From the NCBI GenBank assembly GCA_022478985.1, contig JAKSZP010005271.1, positions 124,001 through 188,000 on the forward strand: a stretch of DNA of 64,000 bases, given 5' to 3'. Within the stretch, counting starts at the first letter, position 1, and each line of letters starts with the position of its first letter. Below the pieces are notes generated by a model. The model was not told where the DNA came from. It did no database searches and was given only the letters and a program-made list of their open reading frames with translations. Source of the DNA: Massospora cicadina (Eukaryota; Entomophthoromycota; Entomophthoromycetes; Entomophthorales; Entomophthoraceae). Positions 11,541-22,999 of this stretch are shown here, one piece after another. The position numbers and the translations under genes are program-made.

Positions 11541-11799
11541 CAAAATCCCTCTCTGCCACCTGATGGTGGGGAGGACCTTCTAGATCTCACTACTGTAGTG
11601 CCCCTCCCATATCCTCTCCTTGTCCTTCCCTACAGTAGCCTTTGCTGACCTGGCCCCAGACATCCCACTACTCCTCCACATCCTCGCCTCCCAAATCTGT
11701 TGCTCAGAAGGAATAGAGCTTTATGCTAACTTAGATTCTATGCATCAGTAGAGAGCTTTGTATACTATGCAGGAAGGAACAATATGGTTTTGTGATTGA

Positions 11800-12560
11800 G
11801 TTCAGGTCCCCTCTCCCTACATAGCCATGTTATTGAGGTGCATCATGTCCCCCATACAGTTGAGCACCTCAGCATCAAGAAGTGTGTGGATCTCATCAAG
11901 AGAACCTACAACTGGCCCAGGTCCTCAAAGGACATTCCCACTTGGATCTCCCGTTGTTTTCCCTGAGCCTGGGTGAAATCTGATCGTTCTGGGAAGAAAG
12001 GGTTGCTACATTCTCTGCAGCAGGATGAGGGATTATGGACCTCAGTCTCAGTGGACTTCATTGTGGAGCTCCCACCCTCCTGTGGCTTGGATGCTATCAT
12101 GGTAGTTGTAGACTTATTTACCAAGTTTTCACACTTTATTCCCAGCCTATCATCTATCACTGTGGTGGAGACCACAAAATGTTTGTCAACCATGTCTTCG
12201 CCATGTTTGGTCTCCCCATAGAGATAGTGAGTGATAGGGGGCCCCAGTTCACTTCTCGGTTCTAGTAAGAGCTATTAACCCTCCTCAGCATTAATCCCTG
12301 AAGATCTAATGCCTAAAACCACCAGTCCGATGGGCAGACTGAGCTGGTGAACCAGGTACTGGAGGTGTACCTGCGCTGTTATGCGATGGCCTCACAAAAC
12401 ACCTGGGCCAAGGATCTTCCCCTGCACAGTTTGAGTACAACAATTTCCACCATTCCTCGACTAATCTCCCCCTTTGAGGCCACCCTGGGGTACAACCCCT
12501 TTTTCAAATTGGTCCCCAGCTCTCTCTTCAGCAGTTCCCGCAGCTGAGGACCACATAATA
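11800..12560 (+). pseudogene. E1 integrase
   Basis: The zinc-binding part is readable near 11830-11940 (HHVPHTVEHLSIKK). The DDE core follows: first Asp in SVDFIVELPP (about 12045), second in VSDRGPQFTSRF (about 12228-12265) and the Glu region in DGQTELVNQVL (about 12330). Integrase inserts the cDNA into the host genome. Several frames are needed to read it, so it is dead, but the catalytic residues themselves are visible. Confidence 0.88.
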
Positions 12561-12608
12561 TCACTCTACGAGACACACAACCTGGCACATGACATTTGAT
12601 GAAGTCCA

Positions 12609-13180
12609 TTGAGGACTACAAAAATTTGTTTACTGGAAGAGCCTCTTAGACATGAGATTGAAGTTGGCTTCCTCGTCATGTTGAACACCTGTAATATCCC
12701 CCTAAAAGCCCCCACCCAAAAGCTAGCAGCCAAATGCTCAGGACCCTTTGAGGTTGAGAAAGATTTAGGCAATGGTGCCTACCATTTGAAACTGCCTGCG
12801 CATTGGAAGCAGCATAATGTCTTCCATACCTCCCTTCTAACCCATTTCATAGGGTGAAAGGAAAACCTCTCCAGAGCTGATTGTTGTTGGGGACTCCCAG
12901 GAAGTGGAGGTGGAGGCTATCCTGGCTTCTCAGAGGTCCCGCCAATCTGTTCAATACCTGGTCACCTGAAAAGATTACCCCTCATATGAGAACAGCTGGG
13001 TGAGTGTACGTGATTGTGAGAACTGCAAGGACCTGATAGAGGAATTTCACACTTCTCACTCTGCAGCCCCCATCCCCCCAGAAGATCGCAGCCATCCTGA
13101 CCATAAAGCTTCCAGAGTGGCACAGAAATTGCGCCTTGGTCCATGCCCAAGCGGGGGAATCCTATCATCAAAAAAGGAAA
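12609..13180 (+). pseudogene. E1 pol C-terminus with chromodomain
   Basis: The frame 12609-12857 holds the GPF/Y-type end of integrase (CSGPFEVEKDLGNGAYHLKLP, split here as CSGPFEV and GAYHLKLP). It is followed near 12905-13070 by a chromodomain: EVEAILASQR, then QYLVT, DYPSYENSW and LIEEFH. The Trp after QYLVT is now TGA. Chromodomains in this position direct integration to particular chromatin marks and define chromoviruses. Pol ends just before the 3' LTR purine tract. Confidence 0.87.
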
Positions 13181-13186
13181 GGGTAG

Positions 13187-14826
13187 TGTAAGTCCTGGAG
13201 ACCAGCCCCTACACCTGGATAGGGAGCAATACCCCTTATAAGCAAAAAGGGGTCCAAAAGCCCAAGTGGACCTCCTGTCACAGTTGAGTGATTTTAGCAT
13301 GTAGTAGATGAGCACTGGGTGACGCTCTCCCCCCAAGGATAACCCATTCCCTCCCCTCCCCCCTCCTTAACCCTGGTAAGTTTTATAAAGGGGGTCTGCA
13401 GAGAGCTCATGCAAGCCAGGGGCCACGGGCAGGCCTCTGGGACCCCCCACTCCCCAGGCAATTTTGTCAAAATTTGAAGTAAATTGCCTGCACCAACCTC
13501 AGGGCCTGGTCTGCAAATTCTGGCCTTGGGAGCCAGTCCAGACTGGCTTGCACTGAAAATCAGATTGGAGCATAATTAAATTTTGAACCAGGCATTGAAT
13601 GACTCAGACCAGTTGCTTAGCTCTCTGGAACAGACTTGAGAAGTTCAGATCATGTGAATAGCCCAATTAACAGTTCAGAACAGATCTCAAACAACTAAGC
13701 CCAGCTGCCACATCCCCCCAGGATGAATCCAGGAAATCCAAATCATGCGAACAAGATGACTTGGATGGTCAGGGCCCAGATTGGCACCATCAACCTGGCT
13801 TGGTCCAAAAATGCAGAAAAATTTGCAAAGTTTTTTTTTTTGATTTTTGCCATGGTTTTGTACATCCCCTCACCCCTCTCCCCACCAGCCAACCAGATCC
13901 CATTGCTAACCCCCAATTGACCAATTCCATAACACCTCCCCCATGCAATTCGTCCAATACTTAAAGCAACTTCTCTGCTCAGGGGCAGTGTCAGTTCATT
14001 CTCTTATCTTCTCACACTTTATGCTTAATGAACCACATATACCCCATTCAGCTAGCTGTGACCTCCTTCCAACTTACTTTATTAAATGAAAAATTCGCTG
14101 ATTGATATGGAAAAGTTCAACGCCACTCAAATCTTTATTCAGATGTTTGCCAACTGAATTATCCAGTTGCTTGACCCCACCATACAGAAAAAGATCATAT
14201 TTAAAATTACCAGCTCACCCCTGAAAGTGAACCCGCTTCCTCATTTGTTATTATGAATCCATTTAACAGAACCCTCCCATCCATTCCACTGCTGGCTTTT
14301 CTGAAACTGCTCCCCTTTAAATCAGTATCAGGGCACCTCTGCTCCACCACCTGTGGAGGCAGAACCCCTACCTGTTCCATCCACTGATGGTCAAGCTTAC
14401 TGTGGGCCTGGAGCACCCCATTCAGGGGGAGCTTAGACCCAACTCTCCTCGCATTTTACATCCCCCTTTACTCTCACCACTGATCTTGTGGAAGCCCTTG
14501 TGCCACCCCTCGTTGGCGCAAAAGCTCAATTGGTCAAACCTGAAGTCCAGAAACCATAAATTCTGGAGGAGTCATTATCCTCCCTGCCTCTCCCACCCTA
14601 GGGGTTGCCCCCAAAAGTCTCGCGGTTGCCCCCATTGCAACCATCTGGTTTGCCTTTGAGGCCTTCAGTATGTTACTGAACTTTTGCTTCCCTTACTTCC
14701 CCAATAGAACTATACTCTTAATAGTTGCTTAGACCGCTGTGCCTATGGCATTTCTGGTTCTCTACTGGGTGCTCACACACCCTGATTAGGAGCCCAGCCT
14801 AATTCTTATCAGCTGAAGCCATGAAA
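13187..14826 (+). repeat. E1 3' LTR (1640 bp)
   Basis: Begins TGTAAGTCCTGG directly after a purine-rich tract and ends TGAAA, where the 5' copy has TTACA, so the terminal CA is mutated. The copy of the target site, ACTTA, follows at 14827-14831. The TATA-type and AATAAA-like signals of the 5' LTR are repeated, though the latter is altered to TTAATGAACC here. Confidence 0.95.
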
Positions 14827-14831
14827 ACTTA

Positions 14832-16029
14832 GCAGTGCAGTAATTTGACATAAGGCTGCTTACTTTTGCTTTCTAATAGCAAACTTACTATTACTAATGC
14901 CAGTTTGACCCAAGAAGCTTAAAGCTTTGCAATTTTATAGGCTGCATTAGACAATATATATTCATCTGATCACAGCCTTTTAACCAGTCACAAACAGATG
15001 GTGAATGGTACGATATTGATTATTAATTTATAGCTAATATTTACTTATATCTACCATCTTTTATTTTATGGATCAAAACGTTGGCGCATCCACAAATGTA
15101 TGATAATTTAAGCTTTTAACTTATCTTGTGGATATAAAAAATTTAATATACTTAATTTTTCTATCAAGACTATCATCCAAATACCCGTGCTCTGCTACAG
15201 TATTTATAACTTACCAGATGATTCTAAATTATTTTAGTTTTTAAAAGCCAAGTTTATCTGTCGTTGCTCAGGTTTATTTATAAGCTCACACTGACATAGC
15301 CTAGGCTGTGTCAGCGCTACTCTTAAGATGCTCAGACTAACAGCTTCACTGTTGCCCTAGTGGCTGATGAGCTGATTAGCCTAACTTTACTTGTTCTACT
15401 TAAAACTTAAACGCTGATTTTTATTTAGTTTTGGGTGAGAAAATTGGTGCTTTAGTTGATAATATTCAACAATTGTCACTACTCACCCAAATAGATTGAA
15501 CCTATTGGACTCAATAATTTCAGATTCAATATCAATCATTAATTCTCACCAACTCACCCAAACTGTTTGAATCTATCAGACTCAAAGGTTTCAGATGTCA
15601 GTCAGTCAGTACGTCAGTATGTCAGTGAATGTGTTTTATTAAGTGGGTGGACTTACCTATCTTTCATTAATAAGCAACATTAAATTGGAGATAACCATTT
15701 CAATTTGACTTTACCTAAGCCAATAAACATATTATAGGGAATGAAAAATTATGTTTAATAAGAATAACTGGTAGTATACCACTATAACTAAAGGAGGCCC
15801 GCCCAACGGCCATGCTAATTCCATTAGTAATAAGCTTACATTCCAGGAATTCTCAGTGCTTGCAAGGCACTTTACCAATAACATCAGAGGTCTACCCCCT
15901 ACATAATTGTTCCTATGATTCTACCAAAATTAAATGTTGTACCACCATATATACCATTCTATGCCAAATTTACTGGTGCACCATGACATTTACATTTATT
16001 GCGGGGTAGTTGGCCCTATCTTTATTGAG
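14832..16029. other. Unassigned AT-rich region right of E1
   Basis: No gene or element recognised. It contains an imperfect 44-bp direct repeat (listed separately) and a short GTCA-rich run. The frame at 15812-16009 opens without ATG and has no known domain. Confidence 0.4.
15482..15625. repeat. Imperfect direct repeat pair and GTCA-rich run
   Basis: Two units starting CTCACCCAAA and ending TTTCAGAT (15482-15525 and 15553-15596) align with a few differences at a 71-bp period. A degenerate run of GTCAGT units follows (about 15596-15625). Function unknown; probably a local duplication with a short microsatellite. Confidence 0.6.
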
Positions 16030-16590
16030 AAGATATCAGAGCAGCAGGAGAAGTTATCCCTGATGCTACCTTCTTCAAAGGAAGCTTTGGTTGCAATTGT
16101 TTTAATTTAGGATTTTCCACTGCAAAGGCAGCTGATAAATCTTCAGAAGTAAAAATTGAAGTAGAGGTTTATGGTTTAAACACATTCTACACATGAAATG
16201 CACCCACTGGAATAAAGATTCCACTATCTTTGTTAGTTTTGACAACCTTACCAGTACTCTCCCTCATAACTTAATTGAACAAAGACTGAAAAAAGACTTA
16301 GAATTATGTAGTTATCAAGCAGTTTGAGTTAAAATGTTATTTAATAACAATGCACAGCAGAATCAAAACTATTGCTGTTATTAAAAACCATAAAATATTT
16401 GGATTGAAATTGTCTAATACCTCCTGGGTCACTTTTTAAAGTCCCTGGTAATATCAAATGTAATACATTTACATCCTCCCTGAAAAAGCAGCCTCCATTT
16501 GCACTGAGTGCAAAAACCTGGTCCACAAGGTTCATGCCTACCCCTTCCAAGGGAAGGATCAGGAAGAACCTGAGGAGGAAAATTCTAATG
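16030..16590 (+). pseudogene. LINE ORF1 relic with CCHC-type zinc knuckle
   Basis: Read across several frames, this matches ORF1 of the LINE at 33162-38435. NLGFSTAKAAD corresponds to WLDLGFESKIAAD there, KCTHWNKDSTIFVSFD to KCTRWTKSNQIFLTFD, and ICTECKNLVHKVHAYP to the zinc knuckle ICTHCDAFGHKAHACP. The final knuckle Cys is Tyr. ORF1 of such LINEs is a nucleic-acid-binding chaperone. Only the middle and the knuckle survive, and no ORF2 follows, so it is a truncated old copy. Confidence 0.75.
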
Positions 16591-17070
16591 GATGACTAAC
16601 AATCTGATTTTTCACAAACTACCACCAATCACCCTTTCATTTGAAGTGAACCAAGTAAATATTTATTTGTGGCCAAATTTCACTAAAAAAGTGGAAAAGC
16701 ACAAGTAAAGTGCTTAAAAGAGCTGCCAATAAGGCAGTATAATAATCAAACCTCCCAGAAACACTCTTTGGTCACAATGACACTGGCAACTTGTCCTCCT
16801 CCCAGCACCCAGAACTGCATTGAGTGCCCAGGAAGTGTATCGCCATGTGAAAAACTCAGTAACATTTGATCCAGATCCATCTGCCACATTACACAATGTT
16901 TATAAGAATGATATGTTGCAATTTGTATTGCAACTGGGTAAAATCTGCACAGGTAACGTTGTACACAAACAGGTATGAATTTATTAAGATAGTATACCTT
17001 AAAATGTAAATGTGTAGATTGATATAAAAGTATGCCTTTATTAAATGTAAATTCATCAAATCCGCCATTG
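16591..17070. other. Unassigned, one exon-like open stretch
   Basis: About 16794-16985 (+) stays open for some 60 codons with ordinary amino-acid composition, including YRHVKNSVTFDPDPS, and ends near a GTAACG that could be a splice donor. I recognise no family and no partner exon. On the minus strand there is a 60-codon frame (16714-16896) that looks like its shadow. Confidence 0.3.
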
Positions 17071-18828
17071 TCTCATTGAGTACTGCCAGAATAGAGATCT
17101 GTCATGATTGTAGCTAAAGATTCGCTGATGAGATTGATAACAGAGTGTGCATTGCCGCGTTCATCCCTGTTCCAATCTGTGGCCTTTCCAATATACACAT
17201 CAAGGTCCCTTGGAGATAGTCTGTGCGCCAGCCTTCTCCAAGACACCCAAATCATCCTAAATTTCCCATTTTTGATCCAGTGATAGGTTGCTTACATCAT
17301 AATGAGGATCTGGCCTGAAGTTGGGTACATCTCCCAGAGGAATGGGCATAGGTCTGCAGGATTATGTGTGGTAGACTCGGCTAAATTATAGTAAATCATT
17401 GTAATTGGCTGGAACGTTCAAAGCAGGTTTTATTGGACAAATTTGATTTTATCTATGGGTTAGGAATGGGATGTGAAATTAGGAATTTGGGTGACATTCT
17501 GATAGGGCTGTATCTGTCAGAAATCAAGATTGTATATCAATTAATTCATAAATGCTTAATTCTGGGTCAGAAAATGCTAGAAAAATATACAACAGCATAT
17601 CAATGGGGATCAATCTTCCAGAAGATATTGATATTGTGATAATGGCATTGGTGAGATCTATAGGGAGTTAGGGGATTATTGCAGAAGTCAATATCCTATG
17701 GAAGGTCAAAATTCAAAAATTGCAACGTTTCCACTTGATTAAACATAGAGGATTAAATAATTATTGCAGTTATTGGTGAGCTTATTGATTAGCGGGGGCT
17801 GTCAGATGTTCTTCTGGAATTACTACAAAAATTTAGCATGTATTCAGTTGATAGCATTCTATTTTTCAGGGTACTTGCTTGTGTATTTATTGGCCAAAGT
17901 CTTTTTGATGACCTCAAACAGTCTTATCCAGTTTGTTTTAACTTACTTGTCCAGCCAAGCCCATGGTATTAATAATAATGAACTCACTCCCCTATGCTGA
18001 AGCAGGGCAGAGAATGGTGTTTCAGTTATCACACTCTATAAATCTCACCTTTAAGCTCAGCACATTTGAGTAAGCCTCATTTTAGAGGTTGATCAATGTT
18101 TAAACAAGGTTTTCCAATATTGACTAAGGGTCATTCCTTTCTCCATGGCTACAAGAATATAGAATTGGAGGTAGCGTGGGTTATCATCTGTAAAGTAGCT
18201 AAAGCATGACCTTTCAGTGGATGAGTGGAATGCAATATTGTAAGCCAATATGGCGGAAGGCAAGAGGGGTCCTAGCTGGACGGTTTAGATTATGAGAAAT
18301 TTCTGTAGGATACCAACAAAGGTACCATTGACCCATTCCACCATTCCATAGTTTGGGGTGATAGGGCGCTGACAGGACCCCTGACCCCCATCATATTATT
18401 AAGTTTGAAACTAACTGAGAAGTGTATTTTGTTTTGTTATCTATCAGAAGGAACGGGGAAACCCATGTCTGTAAATGACAGTCTCCAAAAATAAACTGAG
18501 AAGTTGTCACAGCCCCAGTCCCTAATAAGCTTGGCTTTGACCCATTTTGTAAAATGGTAGATAGCAACCACAATGTACTTAAATTAACACCTGCTGGTGG
18601 TTAATGGCACCACAATACAATTGACATGGTGTAAAATGTGAAGCTTAGTTGGATCAGTTGATATGAGGTGCTTTTTCAGTATGACGCTTTCACTTGACAC
18701 TCTCTGCAGAAGCTGAGAGTTTTGTGATTATCAAAGTGCTTTGATTCCCAGTAAAAGTTTTGTTTAAGTTGCTTGTACATCTTCCTGTATCTTCCTTGGC
18801 TAATGGCTTAATGAGCCCTGATAATCAG
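17071..18828 (-). mobile_element. E5 (part 1 of 3): 3' portion of a minus-strand Gypsy element
   Basis: The integrase part of an old Gypsy element whose other parts lie at 26662-33161 and 38436-38914, separated by E4 and a LINE. The left limit is uncertain and no 3' LTR could be found. A 60-codon minus frame at 17073-17255 is unassigned. The duplicated target for E4 (ATCAG) is at 18824-18828. Confidence 0.75.
17640..18823 (-). pseudogene. E5 integrase remnant
   Basis: Reading down from 18823, the zinc-binding end appears as QNFYWES, then FDNHKTLSFCRECQV with the C-x2-C pair. The core then appears in pieces: a VAIYHFTKWV-like block, a DMGFPV-like block and a PQTMEWWNG-like block. This follows directly on the RNase H that stops at about 26.70 kb, once E4 is removed. 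Many stops and frameshifts. The region from 17640 down to 17071 shows no readable end of pol. Confidence 0.72.
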
Positions 18829-19431
18829 CGTAGGACTTTGTTGTCCTATCTGAAGGTCAGGGCCTTCAAAGGCTATTCAATTATGAGTCAAAGTTGGGTC
18901 CAGCGGAATCTCTTAGGACCAGGTTCCCTAAGGCAATTTCTCAACGGAAGTTTGTCATTGAGGCTACTATGTTCACTATGAACAGGCAAGGTCTTCTGTA
19001 TAAAAAGGCAGAATAAACAATAATAAAAAATAACTAGGAGATTAAAGGACCTTTTATTAATCAAATTCAGAGATATTTATAGTAGCTGAGATATTCTGGT
19101 TAGCCTAAGAGGAACTTTGTGTGATAATTGGGAAAGAGTAGGGTAAGGTGATCTCATTTACAGATGTGGAAGGTGAAATAGGTTTCCTTTGAATCCGACT
19201 CCCTTTAGCTAGGGCAGTTGATTCTGGGGACCTCCAAATGGCAAGATCTTCATTAGCTGACTTGGTGCCTCAGTTAGAAAGACCAGTGGGTCCTTCTGGA
19301 AGTAGAGTTTCCTTTCGCCCATTTAGGATTTTAATATCCTTTTTATTACAGTGGGTAGGATTCTCTGCTTCCTCTGGAGCAGCTGGAGTTTGAATTCTCT
19401 CAGGCCTGTCCAAATCCCATGATTCCCAACA
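18829..19431 (-). repeat. E4 3' LTR (603 bp)
   Basis: Plus-strand start CGTAGGAC (the expected TG is mutated to CG) and end CCCAACA. It aligns over its full length with 26059-26661 with scattered differences. The last codons of pol (DLEGALLG) run into it. Confidence 0.94.
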
Positions 19432-20700
19432 ATGCCCCCTCAAGATCTTGCTGAGGAGGGACATAACTTTGGAGGAATCTAGCATGTAGTAATTTACAAC
19501 GGCACCCAATTTCACAGAGGCAAATAGAATACTTGGGATCCTGATGGTAGATCACCTGGTAAGGACCTGACCACAGAGTATTGAGTTTATGTATTCGCCC
19601 CCTGGGCTGGTGATGGTAAAATAGAGCGTGGTCCCCCAACTGGAATTCAGGTAGGACTGGCCGCAGGACATTCGGTTGATTGGCTTCCCTTTGTCAAATA
19701 ATACCCATTGATCTAGCAGCTAATGCTTTTTTACCTAAATAATTTCTCAGACAATTTTTGCATGGCTAAGTCAATAATTTCTGGTGTGAAAGTTTCAAGT
19801 ATAGGATGAACACTAGAGGGCAAAATTGGTTCTTGACCATAAAAAGCTTGGAAAGGTGACATCTGTATGATTTGATGATTGCTAAAATGATATGCTAATA
19901 AGGCTGCTGGTAAGTATTTATTCATTTTGAAGGATCAGAAGAAGCCATCTTGCGAAGAATGGCAACTAAGGAACCGTTTGCTCATTATACAGCTCCATTG
20001 GTAGCTGGATGATAAGGAGTTGTGAAATAATGATAGGTGTCCATTAGAGAGTTAAGATCAGCAACCACACTGGAAATAAAATTGGTACCATTGTCAGATA
20101 GCAGCTCCTTGGGGCTGCTGTGGCGACTAAAATCTTGTTACAGCAAGAAGTATGAAGTCGCTTTGGAAGTTGGAAAGGCAATTGAGATAGCCTAGACCCA
20201 TTTTGTAAAGTGATCAACTGCAATGATGATAAAACGGTGACCATACATCGCTGTAGGCTGAGGTCCAATAACTCAATGATAACTGTGGCAAATGGGGACG
20301 TTTGACCCATGACATGATGTTAGCATGGAGGATTGGGTGGCTTCTGATTTGCGCAAGTGAGACAAGTGTCAATGACATCCTGGAATGTCTCTATCATTCC
20401 TTCCCAGTAGCAATGATCCCTCAGCCATCAATGGGTTTTCTTCATTGCGCCATGTCATTGGCAACATGAGCCTTCAGAGTGGATTTTGTAGGAGCAGAGG
20501 GTTGAACATATGGTAACCAAGAGGTCCCAACTTGCTTATATAGCAATCCATCTTCAACTTGAGTCTGTGCAGCCATCTGCTACAGGCGCTGTTGCGTTGC
20601 CAAAGGCTCATGACTCCTATATTCTGGTTTTGTAATGAGCTCATGAATCCAGTCCTCTTCAAAAGTGCAAAGAGCCAGGATAGGCAATTGAAACAACCCA
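19400..20700 (-). pseudogene. E4 integrase and pol C-terminus
   Basis: Pieces in several frames. The core region near 20300-20150 carries a VSLDVIGP-like first-Asp block and an ITLQNGS/TKWV-like block. The 19925-19731 frame (LLAYHFSNHQIIQMSPFQA) is the typical post-core segment with Y-N-x-x-H...SPF. The 19639-19400 frame has LNTLWSGPYQVIY, the GPF/Y motif, and ends with DLEGALLG. No chromodomain follows. Integrase inserts the element cDNA. Inactive because of frameshifts. Confidence 0.85.
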
Positions 20701-21110
20701 TCAGAATTTTGGTGTATCATCCCTGTATAGTGTACTATTGAGAAGACATAATTCTGGAGCTTAAGGGCCCATCAGGCTAATCATCCATCTGGGTCTTTAA
20801 TCTGTTTTAATCACCGTAGTGAGGCATGATCTGTCACTATGGTGAAATGATTCCCATGAAGAAAAGGGCGTTAATGTTTGATGGCCAATAACATGGCCAG
20901 ACACTCGCGTTCAGTTACACTGTAATTGCGTTCTGCTCGGGTTAATATTTTACTAAAATAAGTTATGGGATGATCAACTTGGCTTGCATTCAGTTGAGCC
21001 AGAATGGCCCCCACAGTCATATCGCTAGCATCAGTTAATTGAATAAAGGGTTTATCAAACTCAGGATGTACCAGAATAGGGGCTGTAGTTAGAGCTTTTA
21101 TATTACATCA
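20690..21110 (-). pseudogene. E4 RNase H
   Basis: The minus strand reads, across frames, the family features: a TEREXLAMLLAIKH-like block, HGNHFTIVTDHASLRWL with the catalytic His-Asp context (as HGNHFTIVTDHASL), then WALKLQNYVFSIVHY. It sits between RT and integrase. Stops are frequent. Confidence 0.8.
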
Positions 21111-22080
21111 AACGACTGCTGTTGGGCATTTTCCCATTGGAAACTGAACTTCTTTATGGAAAGGTAGGTCAGTGGATCAGCGAGCTCAGCAAAGTGCAGT
21201 ATAAATTGTCAGTAGTACCTGACCATGCCAAGAAAGATCTGAATGTCACGCAAACTGCTGGGTCAAGTTATCTTCTTAATAGCAGTCACCTTATTAGTCA
21301 AGGGCGAAAATTCTTCTTGGGTGACTTTATGACCATGGAATTCAATCTCAGTCTGAGAGAAACGGCATTTAATGGGTTTTAAATTCTATGCAGCAGAGCG
21401 TAGCCATCCAAATACTTCCTTCAAGTGGGTCAAGAGCTGTTTGAATGTGTGCAAAAACACAGTTACATCATCCAGGTAGACCAGCACACACGACTTTTTA
21501 GGTCTCCCAACAGACAGTCCATGGCCTGCTGGAAAGTGGCTGGGGCGTTGCACAGCCCCTGAGGAATTTGAGTAGGTTCAAATAAGCCCTCGATTACTAT
21601 GAGCGCGCATTTCTCTCTATCATCTAGCACAAGCTCTATTTTCCAGCACCCGTTGTCAAGGTCCATTGTGGAGAAAAATTGTGACCCAGCTAAGAGTCAT
21701 ATGGAGTCATCAACCTAAAAGCAGGTAGCTATTCTTCTGGGTGATGGCATTCAGGCGTCAGTAGTCCATTACTACATGATGCCCTCCATCCTTCTTCCAC
21801 ATAAGCAACAATGGTGAGGCCCAGGGACTCTGGGATGGTTTTATTAACTCAGCGTCCAATAGTTGTTTCAGCTCTTTTGTGACCTGGGCTTCCTCAACTT
21901 TAGACTTCCATATGAACGGGAGCGAATTGGAGGGTCTTCGCCAGTCAGCACTTGATGTTGCACCCTCTTCATCATCCCAAAATCCTCTGGCCCAGTGTAG
22001 AATATATCAGAATATTCCTCAAGTAGGGCGTCAGCCTGTAGTTGCTGTTTGCAATTAAGAGTGTCACTAATTTTCACCTC
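21110..22080 (-). pseudogene. E4 reverse transcriptase
   Basis: The 21666-21463 frame has MDLDNGCWKI (first catalytic Asp block) and QGLCNAPATFQQAMD. One frameshift later the strand encodes LVYLDDVTVF, so the YxDD box is intact, unlike in E1, E5 and E6. The thumb follows (FLGMVRYY, then LADPL). The N-terminal part is at 22077-21868. At least one frameshift lies directly before the YLDD box. Confidence 0.88.
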
Positions 22081-22293
22081 AACTTAAATTATTGTAACAG
22101 TTTCATCCATTCCTAAGTCTCATAGGTCTCCACATCCTTGGACAGACTCAATCTGATTGACAGGTAATATACATACATATGCAATGTGTCGGTTCTGAGG
22201 TATCTCTATTAGTTGATCAGTAAATTTGGCCATTAGGATAGTCAAGGAGCCTCAATAAGCTGGATCCAGAACTACTAGACATGTAAATGGTTC

Positions 22294-22887
22294 TTAAGTG
22301 GCTGAATTACCCTCTCCTTGAATTTCCAAGTGGTCTTGCAATATAGTAACTTGGAGACCAGTATCAGCTAATATCTGCGATTTAGGTGGTATGACTACAC
22401 AGCAAGGCGCATATACATGCATTCCTTCCATAGTTTCTGCGCAAGAAGGTGACAACTTGGTCTTTGGTCTAATAACCCAATACTCTATCCGTTCAATGTG
22501 ATCTGGATATTCAAGTAAGCAATATTGGGGTTTTCTCTTCCTTTTCTCCTTAGGAACGTCCTTCACAACCAGAGGAATGCGGTAACCTAAAATAGAAAAG
22601 TGCAGGTCCTTGTGACTTATTAGAGTATCAAATTCAACTAGGAATTGGGTGCCAATAAGCAATTCATAACTATCATTTTCTAATATGATTGTGGGAGCTG
22701 TAATAACCAGAGAGCCAAATTGAAGGGGCAAGGAGGAGTAGGCTTCCTTGGAACAGGTACAAAGAGGTCCCGCTGTTCCATAGTCAATAGAGTGATTCTG
22801 TTCAGGTGCAACTTTTATCCGTTTAACCAGTTGAGAGGAAATGACGTTGACAGGAGAGCCAGTGTCAATGATGGCCAAGATATTCAC
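22294..22887 (-). pseudogene. E4 retropepsin-type protease and linker
   Basis: A 197-codon open frame, the best preserved gene segment of E4. IIDTGSPVNVISSQLVKR has the catalytic D-T-G-S at residues 8-11, and LLIGTQFLVEFD is the conserved I-I/L-G-x-x-F flap-distal strand. A basic linker (KEKRKRKPQ) leads towards RT. The same arrangement is found in E7 (48328) and, degraded, in E6 (about 42.2 kb), so these elements are related. Confidence 0.9.
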
Positions 22888-22999
22888 CTTATTGAAAATG
22901 ACCTCTACTCAGGTGACTTCAGTGCCAAATTGTGGGATTGAGTAAACGAAAGCTTCCATGTGGGAGCGGATCAAAAACGTCAGAGTAATAGGAAGAACA

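Larger units (their letters stand above)
5804..14826 (+). mobile_element. E1: full-length Ty3/Gypsy chromovirus, inactive
   Basis: A 9.0-kb element bounded by direct LTRs and by the 5-bp target duplication ACTTA (5799-5803 and 14827-14831). The internal order is gag, protease, reverse transcriptase, RNase H, integrase and a C-terminal chromodomain, as in chromoviruses. A purine-rich tract (about 13170-13186) lies directly before the 3' LTR. I see no clear primer-binding site after the 5' LTR. It is inactive: all domains carry stops or frameshifts, the RT catalytic box is changed and a solo LTR splits RNase H. It is noticeably more GC-rich than the Gypsy elements farther right, so it is a different lineage. 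Confidence 0.95.

Noticed and set aside
17433..17639. 68-codon plus frame with an ATG start
   Set aside because: Lies antisense to the end of the decayed E5 and encodes no recognised domain.
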